DNA of 64,000 nt, from contig JAFDYD010000024.1 of the NCBI GenBank assembly GCA_018267615.1, positions 61,841 to 125,840 of the forward strand, in the 5' to 3' direction. Source of the stretch: Bacteroidota bacterium. GTDB taxonomy: Bacteria > Bacteroidota > Bacteroidia > Chitinophagales > Chitinophagaceae. A program made the position numbers and the translations under genes. The notes under the pieces are model-generated. The model saw only the letters and a list, made by a program, of their open reading frames with translations. It was not told where the DNA came from and searched no databases. Each line of letters begins with the position of its first letter. The first letter of the stretch is position 1. Shown here one piece after another: positions 43,863 to 52,362 of the stretch.

Positions 43863-46376
43863 ATGTATAAAAATGATTTAATGAAAAGCTTTACTCTTTA
43901 TATATTTTTATTTTTTTCGCCGGGTTTGCATCAACTGGCATTTTCACAGAATCTCGGCGACACAAAGCCAATTAGAAATAGTTTACCCGGAGATGGTTCG
44001 CTATCGGGCAAAGTCACCGAAAAAGAAAAGGGCTTACCATTAGCCGGAGCATCGGTATATATTCCCGATCTCAAAATCGGCGCAATCGCCGATTCAAATG
44101 GCCGGTACCAGTTTAATAGTTTGCCATCCGGCACTTATCTCATCGAAGTGCATTCAGTCGGATTTAAAACATTCACTGAGAATGTAACGATTAACGGATC
44201 AACTGTAGTCAATTTCGGATTGGTAGACGAGTATTTTGAAGAGAGCCCGGTTGTCGTTACCGGATTATCAAAAGCAACACAAATAAAAAGAAGTCCGGTT
44301 CCTATTGTTGCGATCAATCACGCTTATATCACGACGAATTTAAGTACCAATATCATTGATGCTATTGCAAAAGTTCCCGGCGTTACTGCACTGACAACCG
44401 GACCGAATGTTTCAAAACCTTTTATCAGGGGGCTTGGCTATAATCGCATACTTACCCTATACGACGGCGTTAGACAAGAGGGACAGCAATGGGGTGATGA
44501 ACATGGAATCGAAGTAGATCAATATGGTGTGGATAGGATAGAGGTGATTAAAGGTCCCGCGAGTCTCACTTACGGGTCTGATGCATTGGCCGGTGTTGTG
44601 AATTTAATTCCTACGCCTCCAGCGCCCGATGGAAAATTTGTTGGTAACGTCACAACGGAATATCAAAGCAACAATGGAATGTTCGGTGGTTCAGCAATGC
44701 TCGGCGCAACAAAAAATGATTTTGAATGGATGGGAAGAATTTCTCACAAACAGGCCACCAATTATCAAAATAAAATTGATGGAAGAGTTTACAATACTGC
44801 TTTCCAGGAAACGGATGCGAGTCTTTCTTTTGGTTTGCACCGGAGTTGGGGATATTCGCATATCAGTTTTTCGTTGTTTGATGATTTGCAGGAAATACCC
44901 GATGGTAGCAGAGATTCTGCAACCAGGAAATTCACAAAACAAATCACGGAAATTGATTCTTTCCGTCCGATTGTTACACCGCAGGAATTGAGATCATATG
45001 CAATGACGCCATTGCATCAACACGTGCAACATTACCGGATTTATTCTACCAATAATTTTACAATCGGAAAAGGACGCGTCGTGCTAAACCTCGGCTATCA
45101 AAATAGTATTCGTCGCGAATTTAGTCACCCGGAGATGTCTGACGTCGCAGGTTTGTATTTAAAATTGAGCACCTATTCTTACGATCTGAAATATTATTTC
45201 CAATCTCTTCACGGATGGGAACTTGCATTAGGTGTAAATGGAATGTACCAAGATAATAATGTTACCAGTGGGACAGAATTTGTAGTTCCATCTTATCGTC
45301 AATTCGACATCGGCCCATTTGCTCTGTTGAAAAAAACATTTGGGAAACTTGATATTGCCGGAGGCATTCGATTCGACAGCCGTTCGTTTCATAACGATGA
45401 ACTATACACGAAACCAGATCCGGTTACCGGATTTGACAGGCCGGTGTACGGACAAGATACGGTTGGTGGCAGTAAACCTTTTTATAATTATAGTCATGTG
45501 TTTTCCGGCATGTCGGGAAGCCTTGGCGCTACCTATAATTTTACGGATAAGATTTCTGCGAAAGCAAATATTTCGAGAGGATACCGTTCGCCGAATATTT
45601 CAGAGATATCTTCAAATGGCGTGCATCCCGGTACAAATATTTACCAGATCGGCAATTCTGCGTTCAAACCGGAATTTAGTTTGCAGGAAGATATTGGTCT
45701 TGCATTTTCTTCAAAATATGCTGTCATCAATCTCAGTATATTTAATAATACCATCACCAATTATATTTTTAATCAGCGACTATTGAATGCACAGGGTGCG
45801 GATTCAGTGATCGTGCCCGGTAACCAGACTTATAAATTTCAACAGGGAAAAGTTGATTTATACGGCGGGGAATTGAGTATCGATATTCATCTCATTAAAC
45901 CTTTGCATTTTGAAAATAGTGTTTCCGTAGTGTATGGTATGAACCAGGGAATCGACCCAAAATTAAAATCGGATAGTAATAAATATGTTCCGTTTGTTCC
46001 GCCGCTGCATGGAGTTTCCGAGTTGAAGTATGACTTGGATATTAAATCTGCGCATATGGTTGATGGGTTTGTAAAAATTCAGTTGGCTTATTATGCAACG
46101 CAGAATCGGGTTTATCTTACTGACAACACGGAAACAGAAACGCCAGGATATGCATTGGTGAACGCAGGGATTGGAGCTGGTTTCACCAACAAAAAAAATA
46201 AAAAGATCCTGAATTTGTATATCATGGCGAATAATATTTTCGATATCGCCTACCAGGATCATCTCAGCCGCTTAAAATATTTTGAACCATATCCCAACGA
46301 TCCACGCCCATATCATGGGATTTATAATATGGGAAGGAATGTGAGTTTTAAGATTGATGTGCCTCTGTCGTTTTAG
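43863..46376 (+). CDS. TonB-dependent outer-membrane receptor with CarboxypepD_reg-like N-domain
   Basis: Start at ATG 43863 (a second ATG at 43881 gives MKSFTLYIFLFF). ~837 aa. Signal peptide ending LAFSQ. A carboxypeptidase-regulatory-like domain (~45-130; SGKVTEKEKGLPLAGASVYI, YQFNSLPSGTYLIEV). Plug domain with VPGVTALTTG, PFIRGLGYNRILTLYDGVRQ and DRIEVIKGPASLTYGSDALA. Then a ~22-strand barrel ending GRNVSFKIDVPLSF. The plug resembles receptors annotated for metal/haem-type ligands more than SusC; the substrate is uncertain. It converges on ruvB with only an inverted repeat between them. Confidence 0.9.
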   Translation: MYKNDLMKSFTLYIFLFFSPGLHQLAFSQNLGDTKPIRNSLPGDGSLSGKVTEKEKGLPLAGASVYIPDLKIGAIADSNGRYQFNSLPSGTYLIEVHSVGFKTFTENVTINGSTVVNFGLVDEYFEESPVVVTGLSKATQIKRSPVPIVAINHAYITTNLSTNIIDAIAKVPGVTALTTGPNVSKPFIRGLGYNRILTLYDGVRQEGQQWGDEHGIEVDQYGVDRIEVIKGPASLTYGSDALAGVVNLIPTPPAPDGKFVGNVTTEYQSNNGMFGGSAMLGATKNDFEWMGRISHKQATNYQNKIDGRVYNTAFQETDASLSFGLHRSWGYSHISFSLFDDLQEIPDGSRDSATRKFTKQITEIDSFRPIVTPQELRSYAMTPLHQHVQHYRIYSTNNFTIGKGRVVLNLGYQNSIRREFSHPEMSDVAGLYLKLSTYSYDLKYYFQSLHGWELALGVNGMYQDNNVTSGTEFVVPSYRQFDIGPFALLKKTFGKLDIAGGIRFDSRSFHNDELYTKPDPVTGFDRPVYGQDTVGGSKPFYNYSHVFSGMSGSLGATYNFTDKISAKANISRGYRSPNISEISSNGVHPGTNIYQIGNSAFKPEFSLQEDIGLAFSSKYAVINLSIFNNTITNYIFNQRLLNAQGADSVIVPGNQTYKFQQGKVDLYGGELSIDIHLIKPLHFENSVSVVYGMNQGIDPKLKSDSNKYVPFVPPLHGVSELKYDLDIKSAHMVDGFVKIQLAYYATQNRVYLTDNTETETPGYALVNAGIGAGFTNKKNKKILNLYIMANNIFDIAYQDHLSRLKYFEPYPNDPRPYHGIYNMGRNVSFKIDVPLSF

Positions 46377-46380
46377 TTAA

Positions 46381-46481
46381 TTTAGTCGATTGAGTCGATA
46401 AGTTGAAAAGTCGATATGTCGACATATAAAAGCGAGATATCGACGTATCGACTTTTCAACTTATCGACTTAATCGACTAAA
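46381..46481. repeat. Inverted repeat between convergent TonB receptor and ruvB, AGTCGATA words
   Basis: Arms 46381-46421 and 46441-46481 pair over 41 bp with two differences, both of which are G-U wobbles in the plus-strand RNA. The right arm contains the ruvB stop codon (46477-46479), and the left arm begins 4 nt after the receptor's stop. GTCGA-type words recur at mostly 8-nt spacing. It can act as a bidirectional terminator. Confidence 0.92.
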
Positions 46482-47499
46482 ATAACAAATGCCCACCACC
46501 CGGTTTTTTCCCCATGTGATCATATGCCTTTGCAGTTGCTTCTCTACCTCTTGGTGTGCGCATAATAAACCCTTCCTGTATCAGGAATGGTTCATATACT
46601 TCTTCGATGGTTCCTGTTTCTTCGCCAACTGCTGTTGAGATTGTTGTGATTCCTACCGGGCCACCTTTGAATTTTTCGATGATGGTAGAGAGAATACGAT
46701 TATCCATTTCGTCCAATCCATGTTCATCTACATTCAATGCACGCAATGCATGTTGTGTTATGCCGAGATCAATAGAACCATTTCCGAGCACTTGTGCAAA
46801 ATCGCGTACGCGACGAAGAAGTCCATTGGCAATACGAGGAGTTCCGCGGCTGCGCCTTGCTATCTCCGCACATGCATCCGAAGTAATTTTTGTAGCGAGT
46901 ATGGAAGTGGAACGATTAATTATTTTTTGAAGCGTTGCGCTGTCATAATATTCGAGCCGCGATTTGATCGCAAAACGCGAAAGAAGTGGAGCTGTTAATA
47001 ATCCGCTTCGCGTAGTTGCACCAATCAATGTAAAAGGATTTAAAGTCAGTTGTACACTCCTTGCATTTGGTCCGCTATCGATCATGATATCGATACGATA
47101 ATCTTCCATCGCTGCGTACAAATATTCTTCAACCACTGTGCTCAGCCGATGAATTTCGTCAATGAACAATACATCGTTTGTGTTGAGATTTGTAAGAAGT
47201 CCGGCAAGATCGCCAGGCTTCTCGATTACTGGTCCCGAAGTTTCCTTAATATGCACATTGAGTTCATTGGCAACAATTCTGCTTAAAGTTGTTTTACCAA
47301 GTCCCGGCGGTCCGTGAAAAAGAATATGATCAAGCGCTTCACCGCGCATTTTTGCGGCCTTGATAAAAATTTTTAAATTTTCTATTAACTGCGGTTGTCC
47401 CGAAAAATCCTCGATGTTAGATGGACGAATGCTGTTTTCAAACTCGCGGTCCGCGGCACCCAGCCCATTTTTATCCGAATTCAGGTTAAGATTAGACAT
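46477..47499 (-). CDS. ruvB: Holliday junction branch migration ATPase RuvB
   Basis: 340 aa. AAA+ domain with Walker [13 protein letters not shown] (~62), Walker [12 protein letters not shown] and sensor/arginine regions ([19 protein letters not shown]). The C-terminal winged helix ends [17 protein letters not shown]. RuvB drives branch migration with RuvA. The stop codon lies inside an inverted-repeat arm. Confidence 0.97.
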   Translation of the reverse strand: MSNLNLNSDKNGLGAADREFENSIRPSNIEDFSGQPQLIENLKIFIKAAKMRGEALDHILFHGPPGLGKTTLSRIVANELNVHIKETSGPVIEKPGDLAGLLTNLNTNDVLFIDEIHRLSTVVEEYLYAAMEDYRIDIMIDSGPNARSVQLTLNPFTLIGATTRSGLLTAPLLSRFAIKSRLEYYDSATLQKIINRSTSILATKITSDACAEIARRSRGTPRIANGLLRRVRDFAQVLGNGSIDLGITQHALRALNVDEHGLDEMDNRILSTIIEKFKGGPVGITTISTAVGEETGTIEEVYEPFLIQEGFIMRTPRGREATAKAYDHMGKKPGGGHLLF

Positions 47500-47754
47500 G
47501 GAGTAAAATTAATAAATAATTATCCTGTGAACAGAACAAGAATAGATGTTGTTGGTTAAAGTAATATTTACAGTTGTGCAGATGAAATCTGGGACCAGTA
47601 CATTTTTTAGAATTTATATCTAATACCTAAAATGGGATTGGGAAGGAAAATGAATATTATTGGGGTAATTTTGATATAGGGTGATCTGAGTCGCATGTAA
47701 TAATTGCGCACCAAACTTTTTTACCGGTTATATAAACTACTCAAACTAACAGTC

Positions 47755-48402
47755 ATGAAAATTGGTATTATAGGTTCGGGCATTGTTGGCCGTGTGTTGG
47801 CCACAGCATTCATCAATGAAGGTCATGAAGCGATGTTAGGTACAAGAAATACTTCAAAAGCGGAAGTAATAAAATGGCAAAAAGAAAATCCCTTGGGCAA
47901 AACAGGAAATTTTGCAGAGACTGCGAAATTCGGCGAGTTGCTTGTGTTAGCTACTGCTGGCTCTGCTGCGGAAGAAGCTATAAAACTGGCGGGCATTGAT
48001 CAATTCTCAAATAAAGTTGTTATCGACGCTACCAATCCGATAGCGGCAGCTCCGCCAGTAAATGGCGTGTTGAAATTTTTTACCTCGCTTGATGATTCAC
48101 TGATGGAAAGATTGCAGCGATTGGCCGGCAAAGCAAAATTTGTCAAAGCGTTCAACTCGGTTGGAAATGGGGCGATGTACAAACCCTCGTACAAAGAGGG
48201 AAAACCAACAATGTTTATTTGCGGTAATGATGACGGCGCAAAAAAAACAGTAACGGACATATTAAATGCGTTTGGATGGGAAACTGAGGACATGGGTAAA
48301 GTGGAAGCAGCAAGAGCGATCGAGCCGCTGTGTATGTTGTGGTGCATTCCGGGATTCATCCGCAATCAGTGGACGCATGCTTTTAAATTATTGAAGGTTT
48401 AA
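47755..48402 (+). CDS. NAD(P)-binding oxidoreductase, F420-dependent reductase-like
   Basis: Start at ATG 47755 (MKIGIIGSGIVGRVLATAF), which places the Rossmann motif GxGxxG at the very N-terminus; the frame is open 17 codons further upstream. 215 aa. Other matches: VVIDATNPI, FVKAFNSVGNGAMYKP, MFICGNDDGAKKTVTDI. Proteins of this type (NADP-dependent oxidoreductase, F420-related family) are widespread outside methanogens; the substrate is unknown. A hairpin starts right after its stop. Confidence 0.85.
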   Translation: MKIGIIGSGIVGRVLATAFINEGHEAMLGTRNTSKAEVIKWQKENPLGKTGNFAETAKFGELLVLATAGSAAEEAIKLAGIDQFSNKVVIDATNPIAAAPPVNGVLKFFTSLDDSLMERLQRLAGKAKFVKAFNSVGNGAMYKPSYKEGKPTMFICGNDDGAKKTVTDILNAFGWETEDMGKVEAARAIEPLCMLWCIPGFIRNQWTHAFKLLKV

Positions 48403-48473
48403 TTCTTTGCGCCTTGGCGTCTTTGCGAGAAAAATGTTCTCGCAAAGACGCAAAGACGCAAAGGCGCAAAGAA
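48403..48473. repeat. Inverted repeat, CGCAAAGA 8-mer words
   Basis: Left arm 48403-48431, right arm 48437-48473. They pair throughout, except that the right arm has one extra 8-mer (cgcaaaga, cgcaaaga, cgcaaagg). It starts directly after the TAA stop of the upstream gene and can serve as its terminator. Confidence 0.92.
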
Positions 48474-48486
48474 GAAAAATAATAAA

Positions 48487-48774
48487 ATGACATTCGAAGA
48501 ATTCAAATCATCGTTATCATCGGATACTCCACCGGCATCGATTTCGGATTATCTAATAGCATTATGGTATGATGCAAAAGGTGACTGGGATAAATCACAC
48601 AATATTATCCAGGATCTTGAAACGAAAACGGGATCATGGATTCATGCTTACCTGCATCGCAAAGAAGGTGATATCTCAAACGCAGATTATTGGTACAGTC
48701 GCGCCGGTAAACAAAGACCATCTTTTTCATTCGAAAAAGAATGGGAAGAAATTTCGAAAAACCAACTTGCTTAG
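48487..48774 (+). CDS. Small conserved protein, TPR-like
   Basis: 95 aa. Two helical pairs: SISDYLIALWYDAKGDWDKS, then GSWIHAYLHRKEGDISNADY and WYSRAGKQRP. The last pattern is found in a widespread family of short hypothetical proteins that look like one or two TPR units. Soluble and cytoplasmic. Lies between two inverted repeats, so probably monocistronic. Confidence 0.78.
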   Translation: MTFEEFKSSLSSDTPPASISDYLIALWYDAKGDWDKSHNIIQDLETKTGSWIHAYLHRKEGDISNADYWYSRAGKQRPSFSFEKEWEEISKNQLA

Positions 48775-48777
48775 GTA

Positions 48778-48944
48778 GTGTCTCTATTTGATTATTTTGA
48801 AAGGTGGTAGGTATAGGGGGTAGGGTACGGTAAGCTGTTAATTAATAATGTTGCTTAGGGTGAAAAATAAAAATCGTGAATTGAAATAAGCTCTGCCATG
48901 CCCTACACAACATACCTTCCACCTCTAAAATTAAACTGAGACAA
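48778..48944. repeat. ~170-bp inverted-repeat element with conserved central loop (copy 2, opposite orientation)
   Basis: Ends GTGTCTC and GAGACA. Outer arms ~48791-48813 and 48912-48934 pair imperfectly over 23 bp. Arm words ggtggta, ggtatag, ggggtag and ggtacgg run at 7-nt spacing. The centre read on the minus strand (CATGGCAGAG, TTTTTATTTTT, CCTAAGCAACA, ATTAACAGCT) matches the centre of the element at 13154-13326. It fills the gap between two convergent genes, 3 nt after one stop and 8 nt before the other. Confidence 0.85.
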
Positions 48945-48952
48945 ACCCTTGC

Positions 48953-49675
48953 TTAAATGTATTGATTCAACTGGAGAATCAAATCTGGATCGGGACAATT
49001 TTGCAACCATTGTTCTTTTTCAGAATACCTGCAAACACCTGGATAATCTCCTTCCCATCCCTGCATGTCTTTGATCAGTTGAAAGTGTAAATGAGGTGGC
49101 CAGTTGCCGTTTTCAAATCGCATTCCGAATTCAGTAAATACTTCACCCTTTCTGATTCTTTTTCCTTCAAAAAGATTTTTTATGGAATTCAAACTCAGAT
49201 GGCCATATAAGGTGTGAAAACTTTCACCTTCCAGGTTGTGTGTTAAGATAATCGTTGCACCGTAATCGCTATCATTATTATTAAAAGCAAAACTGTGCAC
49301 GATGCCATCCATTGGCGACATCACTTTTGTTCCTGATGGTCCCCAGACATCGATACCTAAATGCAAACGTCGCGGTTCTGCTTCTTCAATTATTTCTTTT
49401 GCATCCTGAAATACAGAATGAACTATATCGAAATGTTTGCTGCGCGCATATAAAGTGCGGTGTTCATTGTAGCCACCGATGCCATACCTACATCCACTCA
49501 TTTTCAATGCACGGTTAATATAGTTGGCAAATTTTTCTGTGTCGGCAATTATCTCTACTGACAAATCTTTATTATTCTCCGTAAAATCGAAAGGGTATAA
49601 TTTATCCTTACCGGGTTCAAAAGGAACAACCTGGTTAAACGTTGCGGAATATTTTTTTATTTTTTCTTCGATCAT
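48953..49675 (-). CDS. M23-type metallopeptidase-like protein without signal peptide
   Basis: 240 aa. Zinc ligands of the LytM/M23 fold are visible: LHLGIDVWGPSGT (His, Asp), HTLYGHLS and PPHLHFQL (HxH). The N-terminal ~90 residues are of unknown type. No signal peptide or membrane segment, so unlike usual peptidoglycan endopeptidases it seems cytoplasmic or is exported by another route. It follows the 155-aa gene after 11 nt and is probably co-transcribed. Confidence 0.8.
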   Translation of the reverse strand: MIEEKIKKYSATFNQVVPFEPGKDKLYPFDFTENNKDLSVEIIADTEKFANYINRALKMSGCRYGIGGYNEHRTLYARSKHFDIVHSVFQDAKEIIEEAEPRRLHLGIDVWGPSGTKVMSPMDGIVHSFAFNNNDSDYGATIILTHNLEGESFHTLYGHLSLNSIKNLFEGKRIRKGEVFTEFGMRFENGNWPPHLHFQLIKDMQGWEGDYPGVCRYSEKEQWLQNCPDPDLILQLNQYI

Positions 49676-49686
49676 TGCTGAGATTG

Positions 49687-50154
49687 TTATGCACCTGATT
49701 GAATAAAATCTGCCATCAATTTCATCCTGAAATATAAATTGCCCATCATCAGTGTAATATTGTTTTTTACATCTTTCACCGAGTTATTGTTCATTTTTTT
49801 TATGTTTTTTAATTCCACAATTTTTTCATCAATCTTATCGATCAGTCTTTCTGCAGTCCAACCGATATATTTTTTATTACGTTCATCAAAAACATAGTTC
49901 GCCGGAACAACTCCGGATTTTAATTTCTTAAAAGAAAAATTTTCTTTGATGGCGGTTTGTATTGCATCGTTCGCCAATAAATCGATCATCATGTCATAAG
50001 GGGTATTGTTCAAAAAACCATTTTTGAAAACGTTCAGGTTATTGCGCAGTTCCATGATCACTTGTTTTTTATGAACGTCGTTCGTCTTTGATTTTTTATA
50101 CAAAAAAGCAAGCAGATCCTTTAAAGGGGCAATGCTGGTATTCAACCATTCCAT
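49687..50154 (-). CDS. Hypothetical helical protein, 155 aa
   Basis: Not recognised. Helix-rich and lysine-rich (FLYKKSKTNDVHKKQ, NITLMMGNLYFRMKLMADF), no signal peptide or membrane helix. The middle has AERLIDKIDEKIVELKNIKK. Upstream of the M23-like gene by 11 nt, divergent from dinB. Confidence 0.7.
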   Translation of the reverse strand: MEWLNTSIAPLKDLLAFLYKKSKTNDVHKKQVIMELRNNLNVFKNGFLNNTPYDMMIDLLANDAIQTAIKENFSFKKLKSGVVPANYVFDERNKKYIGWTAERLIDKIDEKIVELKNIKKMNNNSVKDVKNNITLMMGNLYFRMKLMADFIQSGA

Positions 50155-50234
50155 ATGCTAAATTTAATTTTTTTGGAACTTAAACGGGAAAGTAGAAGGA
50201 AGAAATGAAAGCAGGAAATTACTAATTTTTTTAG

Positions 50235-50242
50235 TACATTTG
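50235..50242 (+). promoter_or_regulatory. -7 promoter element for dinB
   Basis: TACATTTG matches TAnnTTTG, ~20 nt upstream of the GTG start. No TTTG at -33; the upstream sequence is a T-run. Confidence 0.5.
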
Positions 50243-50262
50243 AAAACTATTTAAATTAAATC

Positions 50263-51411
50263 GTGAAATCTCCTCAAAGGATCATTGCGCATTTTGATAT
50301 GGATGCTTTTTTTGTATCTGTGGAATGTCTGAACGATCCGTCGTTGAAAGGAAAACCTTTGCTGGTTGGTGGACATAGCGATCGGGGAGTTGTTGCGGCT
50401 TGTAGTTATGAAGCAAGAAAATACGGCATCCACTCTGCCATGCCGATGCGCACCGCGATGAAATTATGTCCGCACGCAACTGTCGTCGGTGGCATGCGTG
50501 GTGAGTACAGCAAGTATTCGAGAATGGTAACAGAAATCATTGCCGCCAATGCACCGCTTTTCGAAAAGGCATCGATTGATGAATTTTATCTCGATCTGAC
50601 AGGCATGGATAAATATTTCGATCCTTATCAATGGACCATCGACCTACGCGAAAAAATTATCAACGAAACAAAACTTCCTGTCTCATTTGGTTTGGCTCCC
50701 AATAAAATGGTTGCAAAAATTGCCACGGATGAAGCCAAGCCAAACGGTTATTTATATATACCTGCCGGTAGAGAAAAAGATTTTCTGGCACCTTTAAAAG
50801 TCAGTAAAATACCAGGCGTCGGTGAGCATACAAAGAATGCTCTGATGGAGTTGGAAATTCAAACGATAAAAGACCTGAGTGAAAAATCAATTGAACTATT
50901 GGAGAGCAGGCTGGGGAAATATGGATGGGATCTATGGCATAAGGCGCAAGGCATTCATGAAGGCGAAGTAGTTCCTTATCATGAAGCGAAATCGATTTCC
51001 ACCGAAAACACTTTTGAGGAGAATAAGACAGACATTGATTTCCTGATGTCGGAGTTGGTGCGGATGACGGAAAAAATTTCTTATGAATTACGTCAGGATA
51101 ATAAAACAGCGGGTTGCATTGCAGTGAAAATCCGTTACCCGGATTTTGAAACTACGTCGAAGCAAACTGCTATCTCTTATACGTTTTATGATGATGAACT
51201 GATCCATCATGCCAAGGACCTGTTTCATAAATTATATCGGAAGGGCCAACCCGTGCGCCTGCTCGGTGTAAGGCTCGCCGAACTGACCGGCGATGCGATA
51301 CAAACCAATCTGTTTGAGAATGTTGAGCGGAAAACGGAGCTCTACAAAGCCATCGACGATGTAAAGAACCGTTTTGGTAAATATTCCATTACCAAAGCCA
51401 CCGGCGTATAA
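50263..51411 (+). CDS. dinB: DNA polymerase IV (Y family)
   Basis: 382 aa from a GTG start (MKSPQRIIAHFDMDAFFVSV). Catalytic acidic residues in DMDAFF and SIDEFYLDL. Then KMVAKIATDEAKPNG, the helix-hairpin-helix IPGVGEHTKNALMEL, and the little-finger domain to the end. Length is at the upper end of normal DinB. The beta-clamp motif may be in PVRLLGVRLAEL/QTNLFE. It performs translesion synthesis. No lexA-like gene is nearby. Confidence 0.95.
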   Translation: MKSPQRIIAHFDMDAFFVSVECLNDPSLKGKPLLVGGHSDRGVVAACSYEARKYGIHSAMPMRTAMKLCPHATVVGGMRGEYSKYSRMVTEIIAANAPLFEKASIDEFYLDLTGMDKYFDPYQWTIDLREKIINETKLPVSFGLAPNKMVAKIATDEAKPNGYLYIPAGREKDFLAPLKVSKIPGVGEHTKNALMELEIQTIKDLSEKSIELLESRLGKYGWDLWHKAQGIHEGEVVPYHEAKSISTENTFEENKTDIDFLMSELVRMTEKISYELRQDNKTAGCIAVKIRYPDFETTSKQTAISYTFYDDELIHHAKDLFHKLYRKGQPVRLLGVRLAELTGDAIQTNLFENVERKTELYKAIDDVKNRFGKYSITKATGV

Positions 51412-51460
51412 TTTTTTTATAAAGTCTACAATATCACTAGAGAATTTAAGTAGGAATCAA

Positions 51461-51468
51461 TATCTTCG
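51461..51468 (+). promoter_or_regulatory. Possible -7 element for the peroxiredoxin gene
   Basis: TATCTTCG differs from TAnnTTTG by one base; ~50 nt leader to the ATG. Confidence 0.3.
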
Positions 51469-51518
51469 TGATCCTTTTTTAGGATGGGTTTTATTTTTTA
51501 ACCAAAAAATTTCAGTAT

Positions 51519-52154
51519 ATGAGCTTACGTTTAGGAGATACAGCTCCAAATTTTAAAGCAACGACAACCGCTGGCAACATCGATTTTTATGAATACCTGG
51601 GAACTGGTTGGGGTGTTTTATTTTCTCATCCCGCAGATTATACACCTGTTTGTACAACTGAATTGGGTAAGACGGCTTTATTACAGGACGAATTTGCGAA
51701 ACGCAATGTAAAAGTATTGGCTGTAAGTGTGGATCCACTCGATAAACATCTCGGATGGGTAAAAGATATTAATGAAACACAACACGTCACTGTTGGTTTT
51801 CCAATTATCGCGGATAGCGACAAAACAGTTGCTAACCTGTATGGCATGATTCATCCAAACGCATCTGAAACTTTCACCGTGCGTTCTTTGTTTGTGATCG
51901 GACCAGATAAAAAAGTTAAATTAACAATCACTTATCCTGCTTCTACAGGAAGAAATTTCATTGAAGTATTGAGAGTGATCGATTCATTGCAGCTCACTGC
52001 AAATTTCAGTGTTGCTACTCCAGCTGATTGGAAAGAAGGCGAAGATGTAATCGTTGTGCCCGCTGTTTCAACGGAAGATGCAATCAAGAAATTCCCTAAA
52101 GGAGTTAAAGTGGTAAAACCTTATTTGAGGTATACGCCGCAACCGAATAAATAA
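51519..52154 (+). CDS. 1-Cys peroxiredoxin (Prx6 type)
   Basis: 211 aa. Peroxidatic cysteine C45 in HPADYTPVCTTELG; it is the only cysteine, which with the length and long C-terminal domain (PADWKEGEDVIVVPAVS, PYLRYTPQP) marks the Prx6/1-Cys group. It reduces peroxides with an external thiol. Its stop is 4 nt from the start of an inverted repeat. Confidence 0.94.
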   Translation: MSLRLGDTAPNFKATTTAGNIDFYEYLGTGWGVLFSHPADYTPVCTTELGKTALLQDEFAKRNVKVLAVSVDPLDKHLGWVKDINETQHVTVGFPIIADSDKTVANLYGMIHPNASETFTVRSLFVIGPDKKVKLTITYPASTGRNFIEVLRVIDSLQLTANFSVATPADWKEGEDVIVVPAVSTEDAIKKFPKGVKVVKPYLRYTPQPNK

Positions 52155-52157
52155 ACT

Positions 52158-52362
52158 GAACTTCTGATTGGAATGATTAAAATGATTTACTATGACGTAA
52201 TTCGTCATGCTAAATCATTCTAATCATTCCAATTATTCTTATAAGAAGTTCTTCTTTCATATATCATACTTACCGCTACATCTTTTTATAACTCCGCTAC
52301 AGATCAATATCCTTTCTCAATTATCTCACATAGTCAATCATTTCAATCATTCAAATCAGAAG
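52158..52362. repeat. Inverted repeat with a third arm reaching into a coding end (AATGATT words)
   Basis: Arm 1 (52158-52189) and arm 2 (52211-52251) pair over 23 bp with one mismatch, plus an outer GAACTTCT pair separated by a 9-nt insertion in arm 2. A third arm, 52333-52362, is also complementary to arm 1 (GAACTTCTGATT, AATGATT words), and contains the TGA stop of the RluA-family gene (52356-52358). The hairpin tip is ATGACG / CGTCAT. Confidence 0.85.

Noticed and set aside
44629..45786. Additional long open frames inside the TonB receptor gene
   Set aside because: Different-frame shadows; the receptor frame is continuous with all expected motifs.
47500..47754. Possible gene or RNA between ruvB and the NADP-binding protein gene
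   Set aside because: No convincing open frame or foldable RNA seen; only short AT-rich sequence.
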